A DNA stretch of 64,000 bases from positions 343,520,183 through 343,584,182 of the forward strand of contig NC_135497.1 in assembly GCF_052857255.1 (NCBI RefSeq), written 5' to 3'. A model generated the notes under the pieces. The model saw nothing but the letters and a program-made list of their open reading frames with translations, did not search any database and had not been told where the DNA came from. Below are positions 21,531 through 32,530 of this stretch, piece by piece. Origin of the DNA: Amblyomma americanum (lineage: Eukaryota > Arthropoda > Arachnida > Ixodida > Ixodidae). The first letter of the stretch is position 1. Each line of letters begins with the position of its first letter. Both the position numbers and the translations under genes were made by a program.

Positions 21531-22890
21531 CCACAATGACCGATGAAGACACTGCTTTTTTAGGAGTCATAGATGACGCAACTCTTGCCCAACAGCAGAG
21601 AGAGGAGCAGGAATTGCTCCCTCTTATTGGTTTCTTGGAGAAGCGAACTACGGATGTGCCTAAGATTTTCGCCCGCAGCCTCTCGTCATTCTTTCTTCGT
21701 AACGACGTAATTTACAAGAAGAACTTCCGTCCTGGGGGAACAGTCATCTACTCGTCGTCCCAACAGCTCTTCGCACGGAAGTCTTGCAAGCGTGTCACGG
21801 CGAGCCAACCGCCGGCCACCTAGGCTACACCCGCACGTTGGCTAGAGTACAGCGCAGATACTACTGGCCGAAACTACCGGCGACAGTGAAGCACTATGTA
21901 CGGACGTTAGTAGACTGCCGACGTCGTAAATCACCCCCTGAAAAACCAGCCCGTCTACTCCACCCTCTTCAAGTGCCAAAGACACCTTTCAAGCAAATTG
22001 GCGTGGATCTCCTGGGATCATTTCCGACGTCTACTGCCGGGAATAAATGGATAATTGTCGCCACCGATTATCTAACTCGCTACGCGGAGACAAAGGCTCT
22101 GCCCAGGGGTACCGCCGCCGAAGCAGCTCGGTTCTTCGTTGAGAACATTTTCCTCAGGCATGGCGCTCCGGCACTCATTATAATTCACCGAGGAACTGGC
22201 TTTACGGCCGAGCTTTTGGAAACCATTCTCCGCCTCAGCGGTACCAATCATCGTAAAGCGACGGCCTATCAACCCGAAACCAATGGATTGATGGAACGCC
22301 TCAATAAGACAATCGTCGACATGCTCTGTATGTACGTGGACGTAGACCACAAGAATTGGGACGAAATTCTTCCCTACGTCACCTTCGCCTACAATATGGC
22401 ACAACAAGACACCACTCGTATGGCGCATTTCAGCCTTCTTCATGGCCGACCAGTGACAACTATGCTAGATGCCTTGCAGCTCCCGAATGCCGACGGCGAC
22501 GATGTCGATCAGGACGCCGAGGAATTCGCACAGCGTGCAGGGGAAGCTCGCCAACTAGCGCGTGTGCGCATCAGAACTATGCAGGAGGCTGACGCACTAC
22601 GCTACAATATTCGCCACAGACATGTCATGTATGAACCTGGCGACAAAGTGTGGGTCTGGACGCCTATTCGCCGACGTGGACTCTCCGAAAAATAATTACG
22701 GCGGTAATTCGGGCCCTATGTTGTGCTGCGACGTTTAACCGACGTCACATATGAGGTGGTGCCGGACGGGTTATCGACATCCAAGCGACGCCAGCAACAA
22801 ATCGACATCTTGCATGTTGTACGTATGAAGCCGTACTACTCGAGCGATCTTGACCTCCTACTTTCTTTTGTTACCATCGAGGCGATGCTT
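21531..22890 (+). pseudogene. pol: Integrase of the gypsy pol, catalytically mutated
   Basis: The linker at 21536-21770 leads, after a frameshift near 21752, to the 303-codon frame at 21784-22695. The zinc-binding domain begins H-G-E-P-T-A-G-H-L-G. In its C-x2-C pair the first Cys is Leu (21907-21909) and only the second remains. The catalytic core starts with G-V-D-L-L-G and the first Asp. The second catalytic Asp, expected in D-R-G-T, is His (CAC, 22186-22188), which would abolish strand transfer. Q-P-E-T-N-G-L-M-E-R-L-N-K-T holds the Glu. The C-terminal part has Y-E-P-G-D-K-V-W-V, then two TAA stops (22693-22695 and nearby), then Y-E-V-V-P-D and R-M-K-P-Y-Y. The frame stays open through the polypurine tract into the 3' LTR. 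Confidence 0.92.
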
Positions 22891-22893
22891 CCT

Positions 22894-22907
22894 GAGGAGG
22901 GGGCAAA
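22894..22907 (+). other. Polypurine tract
   Basis: GAGGAGGGGGCAAA is purine except for one C and lies immediately before the TG of the 3' LTR, where plus-strand DNA synthesis is primed in this family. Confidence 0.85.
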
Positions 22908-23052
22908 TGCCGCGTGCAAGAAGACGCCAAAGATGAAGACTTGGTCTACGAGCGCGAGGCAAAAAGAAGCTGAAGTTCGCAGGGACTTTTTCTGGTTAAC
23001 CAGTAAACCGTTTTACCTTCAGCTCTCCTCGGGGTTCTACCGAGTCCTGACA
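22908..23052 (+). repeat. 3' LTR (145 bp)
   Basis: It starts TGCCGCGTGCAAG, ends CCGAGTCCTGACA, and matches the 5' LTR. It is followed directly by the ATAT target-site duplication (23053-23056). Confidence 0.95.
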
Positions 23053-23056
23053 ATAT

Positions 23057-24326
23057 AGGCTTTTATTTCATACTTTTATCTGTGATGGCTTCAGTGTCTC
23101 ATTCTTCAGCTCTGCGAACTTGTGTCTTCGAAAAAAAGTATTCCACTACCTGCGACACAGCACACTTCCGATGTTTCACGGTTTAAGATGAAGCCATCAC
23201 AGAGAAGCTGTAATTTTGTTTGTTGTTGCTTGCACTTTCATGGCAATGGCGCAATCTAGTCATTAGTACCTTGCAGTCTACCTCTGTACGTGGGTACTTC
23301 GACAACACGTCCAGCATCATGGATACCTTGACCTGGGGCTGCATCATTCAAATCCACCATTCCCCTTATATGTTCGCGGTTTTCACAGTTCCCCTTGCAC
23401 TCTCCCTTCAACACGACGTTTGTTGTACATAATGACGACCGTCACTCACTCAGTTCACTTTAAAGTGAGGACCCTTGCTTTACTTCAACACTAATTTCTG
23501 CCTGCGTTAGGTGCTCGACTCTCTGTATGCCCCGTATACTTCGGCATCAGTTTGTTGCGTATTTCCCCAACAAGCTCAACAGACGAAGACCTAAATGGCA
23601 GAGAAACATATTCCTTTTCCCAGACTCATTTGAGCCTTCTCAACTTGCAACTAATTTTCAACTCGAAGCCGATGTGGAAGTACTGACCGTACTGCGCAAT
23701 TCAGGCAACACGAGTACTATTCCTGGGGCCATCACAAGCTGTCTCCTTCAGTTCCGCAAAAAAAAAACAGCCATGGATACGAATCGTATACGAATCGACG
23801 CCTTGGCCCGCCGAATTGCGCGCAGGAATTTTTACTAACGCTAAACCAAAGTTAAATGCAATGCAAAATTAACAAGAGAGGGAGGAGCCAAAAGGAGATT
23901 TCTGGAGATGATGCCCAGGAGCCTTCGGATCCTCAATTCAAAGCGACAACTCAAGAGTGATGGTCATGCCGAAGTATATGTGATTTTGTATCGGCACTGC
24001 GACAAAGTGAAATGCGCGCCGAGAAAAGCTGGCTACAAAACAACTCTTTATTAACGAAGTCCCAATGCAAACAGAGGAAAGCGACTAGGCAAAAAGGGCG
24101 AACAGTTCGCTGCGTCTTAGAAATTGGACGGTGTTGCACAATCTGAGTTGTTTTGCAAAACGTGGTGTTAATAATTCAAATTAGTGGCTCCTTCTTTCAG
24201 CTAAGTGAGTGAGACAAATACTTTTTTTGAGGGCATGTTAAAGTTGTTCTGCGTGGCAGTTACGCAGCCTATTAAAAACTATCAGGAAGATTACAGCGCC
24301 ATCTGAGACATGTGCGCACACACATT
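23057..24326. other. No recognisable gene
   Basis: This includes a plus-strand ORF at 23527-23838 (103 codons: P-N-K-L-N-R-R-R-P-K-W and R-I-D-A-L-A-R-R-I-A), with no family that I recognise. Otherwise I see nothing in it. Confidence 0.4.
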
Positions 24327-24860
24327 GGGACGAAGAATAAGAACCAACACAACGCTGACGACCAACTTAATGATTTATTTTCGCGAAAATGATGCAGAGC
24401 ATATGTAGGGCAGACTGGACGGTGTCTTCATGAAAGATTATAAGAACACAATTAAAATATTTCTCTAGCTAAATTTGGTCACCATGGTACTCACTTCCTA
24501 GAATGTGAAGGAGCAAAAAAGCAGAAAGAATAATGCGTTCCCCGTCAAGATAATACCGCAGTGGTTGCAAAATCGCGACAAATGTGCGTCAGAAATAATT
24601 GAGGCTCTGAAGATTATAGGGCTGAGGACATCGTGTGCAAGCGCCCCTTAAATTGCGCAGCGGGGCAAGGAACTGCCACTCCTGGGTGAAGCATAATGAT
24701 TGAATTGCTGTTAACATGAGCATGGTTCGTTATTGTGTTATTCTTTGTTCTTAAAGTGGACACATTGAATAATTTCCGCGTCCTCGATGCATAATTCATG
24801 CCGCGGAAATAAATCCTTCACTTGACAGTTAGCGCTGTGTTCCTTCTCATTCTTCCTCCC
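24327..24860. mobile_element. 534-bp element with ~60-bp terminal inverted repeats
   Basis: The left end (24327-24389, GGGACGAAGAATAAGAACCA and onward) is matched in reverse complement by the right end (24800-24860, ending CTTCTCATTCTTCCTCCC). Shared words are GAAGAAT.AGAA, AACACA.CGCT, TGATTTATTTTCGCG on the left and GATTTATTTCCGCG on the right. The interior holds one minus-strand 61-codon ORF and no transposase. The ends resemble what I recall of tick Penelope-like element termini, and inverted terminal copies are known for that class. A non-autonomous DNA transposon is the alternative. Confidence 0.7.
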
Positions 24861-25475
24861 ACTGCGTTTCTGCATCGGATTGCGCTGTTCAGTTCGTGGT
24901 CTTTCCTAACCAACAAGCCCGCCAAAACGTTTTAACGTAATAAAAATATTGATCCTAATGATAGATCCAGTTATAGTACCTAAAGCTATTTTAATTTTAT
25001 CTTAGCTTAAAAATCTGCTGCAAGTAATTACCAAATAAAATGTATTGAAATATTTGAATTCTACCAAGGTCCTTTCTAGATAACAGATATCCACTAATCC
25101 GGTGTTCATGAGGGACAAAATAGCCCATTGGTTTCTACTTCACCGTTAATCACATTAGTTAGTATTTTAAGTTGAAATGTGTTCATGGATTATAAAAATT
25201 CTAAAAAAATACTACAAACCACCGCCTTCAGCTAACACGCTCATCCGAGTGCCGTTAGGAGCGCTGAGAGCAGTGAGGCAGTTCATCTTGTCTCACTGCG
25301 TAAAAGAAAGGAAGCGCATATAACAAGGAGTCACAATAAAAACGATATATATTTTAAACGACATTTCTTGTTTCAAGCTATTTTCCGATTACTCTGACGC
25401 TTTTGCTGATCTATTCTTTTGGTTTTGAGAACGAAACGGTCGATATGACACTACACGTGCTGGCTCAGCAAAAAA
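24861..25475. other. AT-rich, no recognisable gene
   Basis: No ORF over 60 codons, no repeat noticed. Confidence 0.4.
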
Positions 25476-26347
25476 TTGGAGGTGGACACTCAAGCTCCGC
25501 CTTTAGGGTATGACGCGATAGCGTAATGGGTTTTGGATTCTGTACTTAGACCAACTTGCTACTCTTTATTGTTTATTAATCCTTCCGGGATTTTTTTTAC
25601 GGCCAATGCCTTCGACGCAGCGTGAACCTGATGCTGCTGGTGCTAGGTACGGTGAAACGGACGCGCGGAGTGGCAAACCACGTAAAACCACTGCCGGGCA
25701 CGTTGCCGAAACACGCGGGACTCAATTTGCAGTCGTAGTCGTAGTTCGTCAGCCCATCGTTGTCTAGAAACCAATGCCAATAAAGCCAGCATAGCTTCCG
25801 CGACGAAGGAACGGGCAGCAAGCCGCAGGCTTCGTGGTTAACGCGGCTTGGATGTGCGCTGCGTTCTTCGCCGCTCACGGCGTGATACCTGCGTCCCTGC
25901 AAGGCCCCACTGCGCCCGAACTAGACGAGCGGGAGGCGCTGCCGTCGCGCGTTATCTGTTGGGGCAGTGCCGTACATTGCGAGGAGGAGGAGGGAATGGT
26001 TTTAGTGGACGCCGCCTGAGAGCGCTACGTGCGCGCCAAGGGAAGAGGAGTAGAAGTAGCAGAAACGTAGTTTTCTACTCGCTTAACTGCCACTTCTGCA
26101 ATTTCCATGCGCATAATTATAATATGCACCACAGTACGTCTCTAAAGCCCCCTTCTAAGACAACACCGTATTCGCTAGACGCGCCTCGGTTCATTCCAAA
26201 CCATCGAACTGGCGTGCGTACTCGATTCCGCATCTCGACCAATTTCTTACCCACTTCTGTTTATTAATGCTTCAGTGATTTTTCGCTCATAGCCAACGAC
26301 GACACCGGCTTTTCTGCGACACGGGGCCCTTAACGCTCTCGCTTTAA
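25476..26347. repeat. Short dispersed repeat, copy 2 (expanded)
   Basis: The left block (25476-25540) contains GACGCGATAGCGTAATGGG and matches 8231-8285. The right block (26273-26347, TGATTTTTCGCTCATAGCC and onward) matches 8601-8680. The middle (25590-26250) is GC-rich, absent from copy 1, and contains a minus-strand ORF at 25597-25902 (101 codons) of unknown identity. The middle may be a separate insertion. Confidence 0.5.
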
Positions 26348-26349
26348 AA

Positions 26350-27735
26350 AGTGGCATTTGCTGGCTAAAAAGCCCGAACCAACGTGCATTTAGAAATGAA
26401 GGATGATAAACCAAAGTAGAGGCACGCAAACTCCAGCCGAAGAAACTTACAAATTTCAAATGAAGCATTTTCCTTCTCATTCCTCAAACTGCCAACACAT
26501 GACATCTGAAATTCTATTTTAGCCCCAGTTTCTCTTTATTAAAACTATTATAAATAAACAATTCTTACTGTGTGTGCAAAGTTTTCATTTCAGGTTAGTT
26601 GCACAGCAAAAGTGCGAAGTACACTACGCTCCAATGAAGCTTAACAAAAGGACTCGGCACATTTGGGGTCACTTGTACGACCGAAACGAATGCAAAACGG
26701 AACGTTGAGCGCCTTTTTGTTGATTTTGAATTGACTTTAAGCCGAACAATGATTTGCTGGTCATGGCACCTTCTTTCTTTTATTTTTGAAATCTTCCGAG
26801 GGGACCAGTAAAATAGAAAACGGGCACACTGTAGCGCATGCGCTGTTTGTCTATTTTATTTTAGCGGATTGACAGCCGTATGCCTCGCACTAGTGCGGCA
26901 CCGGCGCAGAACGCTCCACTGTGGAATCGCAACATCGAGCAGGCTGCAAGGAGTTGTCTATAGCGTTTCCTCAAGCAATTTATCAGCCTGTAAAATCCAA
27001 GTCGTTATTGAGAGCAGTGTAGAGGTGCGTGTAAAATTTCACTCACACAGGTCGGCAGGGAAAATAAGACGAGAACCCCGTCCGAGGGTGACCCTGCTGC
27101 GTTCTACCAGTCTAGGTTCTACCAGGTCTAGGATCAGTTCCTCTGATGTGGCGGTGATGGTGGCGCTTGCGATCAAAGCTGCAGGGCGTGTTTTCCATAG
27201 AATTACGAGGGCTCAGGTGGACGAAGACCGACAGAGAGACGTCTGGCTTCATGGAAGCCGCTAAGTGGAGTGGGGGCCGTTGACTTCAGTAAATAAACAC
27301 TAAGGCGTTTACCTCTACTGCAACACCTACAAGAAAATAACACGCACAGGAAAAAGTTCGACACAGTAAACAGAGAGTCCCAAAGGTGGAAGATTACTTT
27401 CACAGCAAAAAAAAAAAGAAACATGAAGACGCTATGTTCTACTTTTTGGATAGGCGGATCGGAAAGGAAGGTGTTTCGGAGGAAGGGAGTATAAACGACT
27501 GTGTGTTGTCGCTCACAAAATGCCGAGAAAATTCCTGACCAGGGGGCGAAGAGAACTCTGTGAATAACGAGATCATAGCGTTCCTGAAACGCTCACACTC
27601 ATCATACTCATCAGCACTGGAGTAAGCCTTACCATTCTATGGCGATTATCTTTTTCTTATTTTAGCTGCAGTAGACACATATGCATCAGATCGCGACTAT
27701 ACCTATCGCGGCTATCTTCAACGTCTCTTAGTCTT
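26350..27735. other. No recognisable gene
   Basis: One plus-strand ORF, 26869-27264 (131 codons, basic, no recognised domain), spans a GC-richer patch. It lacks motif support, and I would not call it a gene. Confidence 0.35.
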
Positions 27736-27740
27736 TCTCT

Positions 27741-27765
27741 CGATCGATCGATCGATCGATCGATC
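27741..27765. repeat. (CGAT)n microsatellite
   Basis: Six CGAT units in a row, immediately upstream of copy B of the 2-kb repeat. Confidence 0.95.
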
Positions 27766-27776
27766 CAGCAAAGCGG

Positions 27777-29830
27777 CATGAGGCAAACTACCCAAGGACG
27801 CACACATTCCGTCTGTGCCTGTTACAAATGCGGTCACCGCCTACAACGTTGCCCGATAAACTATTCGCTGGAGGCTCACTCTCCGACACCCATCCCCTCG
27901 CGTGGCGCACAGGAATCAAAACAGCGTGGTTCAATGCTCGACGAGCATTCGCTTGTGTGTGTACAGAAAAATGTTGTGTCCGCCTTCTGGGTGAGGCAAA
28001 TGGTCTGTGTAGTGATTGGGGGGGGGGGGGGGGTAAACTGTAGAACACATGCTGTCCATCTGCCCATCCCTCTTTAGTGCCTCTAGTGCACGCGTTAACC
28101 CCCGCCGATGCTGGCTTTTGGTCGGTCTCTGTTCTGAAACTACGGAGTGTCCACTTTTCCTGAAAAGTTTTTGCACACCTCTCGCCGTTCACTTCAAGCT
28201 CAAGTGTAGTTTATAAAGAGATGGATTACAGCTGCCCTCTTCACTCGCCCTTCTGAGAACTGCTGCCACAACAAGCATAATTAAGGAAATGCAACAGAGC
28301 TCGCCATTCTTGGGTTGCCGCATTTCGCACAGCTCTTCTCGGTTTCAGCTGGTTGCTCTGCTACGTGTTCTTGCTCTCTTTTTTTTAGCCCCGACTCGTC
28401 TTCCCTCTTCATATGGCGGCCATCTTGCCCGCGCTTCTCTCATATTCCCACAGCCGCAAATGCGCTCAATCTTCGATAGGTTGCTGGGAAAATTTCTTTC
28501 ATCGGTGCAGTTCAGTGCAGTGGCAAAGGTCATCATTGGAAGTGGTAGTGAAACGTGGCGACATTATCCTGTTGATAAATTCGCTCACCATTAAACAGCA
28601 CACTTTGAGGGTATGATTTATTCATTGTTATACTTACTAAGCATCCGTTTAAAAGTCCTCGCTTTTTCCGCACGTTGTTCTCTGGAGTGTTGAAATTTAA
28701 CGTCGATCGAATGTGCTGCCAGTGCAAAAATTCTTCTAACACCATTCTTCGCGCGAGCGCCACGATGAAGAGGAGGCAGAATACATTACAGACTCGCTCC
28801 TGTGTTTGCGTTCTGCCAACTTCTTAGAACGACTGATGATTTCAATGTCTGCACTTCAGGGAAGATTACCTCTTTTGCGATAAGCTGCGGTGGACTCTTC
28901 GTCTGTCTCGTTTGTCACGAGCGTCCCGAATGTCCTTTCAGTCGCTCCTTTGGCTGCTATGCCGAAGCTCGTAACTCCAATGCATTGCCGACCAAGGACT
29001 GGGCTTTTCAGCCGCGGGAAGAAGGGCAAGAGCGCAGCCTCTGCCATGCCACCTCGGCAGCCGCTGGCCACACAGCGCGGCAAGGGCCTTACATCTTCTT
29101 CTGAATCTGGGAAAGCCATCCATAGCAATTGTGCTCCGAGCCAACAACGCTGCATGCACCGGAGAGCGTCCAGCCTGGCAGAGCCATCAGCCATCTGCCC
29201 AGCCACCACCATTGGACCATCGACTTCGAACGCTACTCTGAGTTTTCAGAACAGACAACAGCTTCGAGAAATCACGATTTATCCGGCAGGGGCGGCTCAG
29301 TGATTTTACCGTGAGAATGCAGATATTTAGGTCATGGGATCGACTCCGGCAGCGATGACCGCGTATCAATGGGAGCAAAATAAAAAAATGCTCGTGACTT
29401 GTGTGATGTCAACGCATATTAACAAACCCAATGTTGAGGAAATTAATCGCAAATTTTCTGCATGGACATCCCTAATAACCCCGTATGTGTCGTTTCCGGG
29501 TATTCAACGCAACGATTTACAATTTACCTCACAGCAGAGGGCGGTGTTGATGGTATAAAATTAATTGTGTTTATAGTTACTAGACTAAAGTTCCCAACAA
29601 TGCGTTGTTGTCCACTGTACGTTGCCAGTCTATGCTTCTCAATAATGGCGATGTCACCTGCAGACGCCTTGATATTGCGAACCAATGTCCCCTGTGAAAA
29701 AGGGTAGCGGGCGCAGATAACCCCGTGCTCTGTCTCCAGAAAGCTGGCGACAGAGTAAACAGCTCTGCATCAAATATCTCGCGGTATACCACAAGCGAAA
29801 ATTTATTTTTCCGACTCTTTTGAATATCTC
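27777..29830 (+). repeat. 2-kb dispersed repeat family, copy B
   Basis: Plus orientation. Its 5' block (CGTCTGTGCCTGTTACAAAT, then GCCTCTAGTGCACGCGTTAA) aligns with copy C at 32540-32830. Relative to A, C and D it has lost about 400 bases in the middle (around 28440-28470), including the AATAAA/GGTGGTACCA part. The block after the ORF extends to ACTGTACGTTGCCAGTCTAT near 29615-29635 and is shared with copy E. A 16-G run (28018-28033) interrupts the 5' block. Confidence 0.75.
28890..29303 (+). CDS. ORF of the 2-kb repeat family (copy B)
   Basis: This 137-codon frame begins M-D-S-S-S-V and contains S-V-P-N-V-L, then A-A-M-P-K-L-V-T-P-M-H. Later it has M-H-R-R-A-S-S-L-A-E-P-S-A and N-R-Q-Q-L-R-E-I. 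Each piece has a counterpart in copies A and E, in the same order. Ser-, Arg- and Pro-rich; no known domain, membrane segment or signal peptide. I infer a remnant of the element's own protein. The middle third differs in frame from the other copies, which suggests decay. Confidence 0.4.
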   Translation: MDSSSVSFVTSVPNVLSVAPLAAMPKLVTPMHCRPRTGLFSRGKKGKSAASAMPPRQPLATQRGKGLTSSSESGKAIHSNCAPSQQRCMHRRASSLAEPSAICPATTIGPSTSNATLSFQNRQQLREITIYPAGAAQ

Positions 29831-29949
29831 ACTTGTTTGCTTAGAAAAATGCTTGAATCCTACTGTTTAAATCTCATTTTACTCCGACAACATCTGTATT
29901 TGGTGTTCCGGACGCAACAAGCGCATTGCTCATGCCCAAACAGAGGGCA

Positions 29950-31030
29950 ATAGGCAGCATCGAATCATTTTTATGTAAGCGCACTCTGTCGAACTCGACT
30001 TATAAAACAAAAGAAGTATGGATAGACATAAAATCCTTCAGACCGCTTACTATGACATCTGTTACTACAACATGCAGGGGGCTAAATTACAAATGCAGTC
30101 ATGGGTAGAAAGTACTGAGATGTAAAGAGAATTTCAGAGCGGGTTCAGAAGTGGCGCTTTGATGAAAGCCTGTTCCTGCTTACCAAATAGAAATAGCAGG
30201 GGCAGAAAGCAGACGTCTGTACTTAACCATATTGGACGGGAGCGGCGCATACTACAGCGTGAACAGGGAACTGCTGTGGAGCATAGTAAAAGATGAAGGT
30301 ATATGTCCAGCGATAATTGATTTTCTACAAGAAAATACACCAAGATATTGTATTTGAAATTACACGGAAAGCGATAAAAAGTACATCAACTCTAGAGGTA
30401 AGCAAATGATTAAAGCAAAGTTGCCCTCTATCGCCGTTGCTGTTCATGCTTTTTGTGATATATACAGAAAGACCGCTACAAGAATGTAATCTAGGTATAA
30501 TCTTGCGGGCAGATTAGGCGGAAAGGTTGTTGAGCAACGGCTCCCCGGTATAATATATGCAGACAATATTGTGCTGGTAGCAGTCAGCAACAAAGATTAT
30601 TTAATTGGTGTGGAGGTGAAAAAATTGGTCTAGTTTTCAGTTTTAGCGCAGTTAGTCAGGTGCGATAATTTTCAACAATTCAACAGATCCGGTGCTTAAA
30701 ATACAGGATCATGAAATACACAGACTGCCAGAAAAAAATATCTCAGGGAATGGTTAAACGAATGACAGATATACATGAAAAAGCACCAACGGTTCATTAG
30801 GGAAAATTGTATACAGATGCTGGCATAATGAGAAATCAATTATTGTGGGTGTACAACAAAAAGGAAGTAGTGAGACGCATTTTGTAAAAAAAATGGTGTG
30901 AAGGATTACTCTCGAGCATGTGGTTCTAAGCCTACGGGTAGAAGTTCAGTTGAGATCTGAAATAAATCTGCGGACTATTGGAAGATCAGCACTGGGTACC
31001 CACGGTAAAACCACAAACAAGGCAGTACGG
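29950..31030 (+). pseudogene. Non-LTR retrotransposon RT relic (plus strand)
   Basis: In changing frames from about 30035: F-R-P-L-T-M-T-S-V, then M-Q-S-W-V-E-S, E-F-Q-S-G-F-R-S-G, a degraded catalytic block (I-L-D-G-S-G-A-Y-Y-S-V-N-R-E-L-L-W, 30229-30280), C-P-L-S-P-L-L-F-M-L-F (about 30423-30455) and L-P-G-I-I-Y-A-D-N (YADN at 30556-30567). In place of F-D or Y-D the first block has Y-Y, and the second Asp of YADD is Asn, so the polymerase is dead twice over. Reading continues weakly to about 31030. The clade is not assignable by eye. It starts about 120 bases after copy B ends. Confidence 0.7.
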
Positions 31031-31199
31031 GGGCATATCTTGAACTGTATTCGATTACGGAGTTGCAGGACCCGCGTTGCAAGAAAAAAGTAGAGAAAAA
31101 CCTGATGTAAGTTTAAAAATTGTTTTTCATTCTTGTAACTCTATATAGTCCCTGTGAGGCTTGGGCTGTTGTTCTTGTCTGCGTTCACATTTCTTCTTA

Positions 31200-32530
31200 C
31201 TTTATATCCTTAAATTACAGCCCAAGCCTCAATTGAACTCTTTCCTCGGTGAATCGGTGGCCTGCTGTATAAACGCTTCAAAGGAAGCAGGCAACATTAG
31301 TCCTTGGCGCGCATATACCAAACTACTAGCACATGCTCTACAGTCTCGGCCATGCCACAAGTGGAACAGTCCGGGGTGTCCGCTAGTTCAATCAAATATA
31401 AGTACTTTCACGTAAAAGCGAAGTCTAAACGAAGTCTATGCATCAATCATGTATATGGCTCAAATTTTTGTATACGGATCTAGTCTTTCCAGGCGGGTGT
31501 GCCGAGTGTCTGGCTGGTCCCAATATCTTGCAGTCGCACTCTTCGTTAAGTTGGAGCGAAGGCAAGTGGAGTCCGGTCTATTGAAAGGCACAACTGTACG
31601 GAGGCCATTGCTCAGAGCACTCTTTGTTTCAGTATTGGCCTTCTCTTTTCCATCGAGCCCGCCGTGTCCATGCATCAACTAAAACACTATTCTGTGTCAT
31701 TTTTCTTGAGCAGAGGAAAGGAGCTCTGTCATCTCTATTGCCAGAGACTGGCAGGCGGTATGGCGTAGAAACCGTCCTAAAATTTGTAGTTCAGGTATGA
31801 CAGTCCTTGAATATGCACCACCTTTAAGGGTGTTCTCTGCAGATGTGCTGAATCGCTTCCCCAAGAGCCACAATTTCAGCAGAGGTTGATGGTTAAATAT
31901 GACCAGAACAATTCTGAGAGTTATCTGTCGAGCTAGCATCACCTCAGACACTGTCGATGCCATTGGTGATAGAGATCCGTCAATGTAGACATGAACTTAG
32001 TTCTCATATTCTCACCAGTTATACACGCCACAGCAAGTTGCTTCAGTGCACAGACTGGAATCATAGATTTCTTTAGCATTCCGGGAACATCAGGCATATC
32101 GAACGCATCACCCACGGTGGTTTGACTGGATTATATGGCAGGGCATATCCTGATAGTATTGGAGGTTGATGGCAGCGGGGTGAAGTTGAAAAGCTGCTAC
32201 CCGGCCGCTCATGCGTAATCTTACTCATTGGGTGACAACGGTGTCGAGTAGGAAAGCTAAATACATTCGGAATGGTTCGTTTGACAAAATATCGATATTA
32301 ACCAGCCACGTGCTTCTCAATCGTGCCTTTCTTAGAGGTGCACTGCGGCAATCCAAGGCAAGCCTTGAGCACCTGCGCTTGTACGCTCTCTAACGACCGC
32401 AAGCAAGAAATGCCCATATTAGAGTGTACAGGGAGGTTGTATCCGATATAGCCTTCGAAAGAGACTCGTATAGTCTTAGTAAAGAGCGCTCCATTGGACG
32501 CTATTCCATGCCTAGCCAAAGACATACACA
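31200..32530 (-). pseudogene. I/R1-type LINE relic: RT C-terminus and RNase H-like part
   Basis: Minus strand. 32298-32531 reads L-E-S-V-Q-A-Q-V-L-K-A-C-L-G-L-P, a standard segment after the RT in I/R1 elements. Further on is R-M-S-G-R-V-A-A-F-Q-L. At 31960-32010 I-D-G-S-L-S-P resembles the start of an RNase H (normally V-D-G-S). At about 31340-31400 there is a degraded C-terminal cysteine motif (D-C.TC..A-E-T-V-E-H-V-L). Several frameshifts are present. The 5' side stops where copy C of the 2-kb repeat begins, so one may have inserted into or replaced the other. Confidence 0.65.

Larger units (their letters stand above)
17569..23052 (+). mobile_element. Complete but inactivated Ty3/gypsy LTR retrotransposon
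   Basis: The element is 5484 bp with near-identical direct repeats (17569-17716 and 22908-23052) that start TGCC and end TGACA. It is flanked by the 4-bp direct repeat ATAT (17565-17568 and 23053-23056). Domain order is LTR, primer-binding site, gag with zinc knuckle, protease, RT, RNase H, integrase, polypurine tract, LTR. Protease-RT-RNase H-integrase is the Ty3/gypsy order. There is no envelope gene. The LTRs differ by about six substitutions and one 3-bp indel, so the insertion is not recent. The coding region has at least eight in-frame stops or frameshifts. The interior is visibly more GC-rich than its surroundings. Confidence 0.95.

Noticed and set aside
26869..27264. 131-codon plus-strand ORF as a gene
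   Set aside because: No domain, no repeat support, and composition typical of a GC-rich chance frame.
27778..28192. Overlapping ORFs on both strands around a 16-G run
   Set aside because: Four or more overlapping frames on both strands inside copy B of the dispersed repeat. The poly-G run produces Gly or Pro runs and not real protein.
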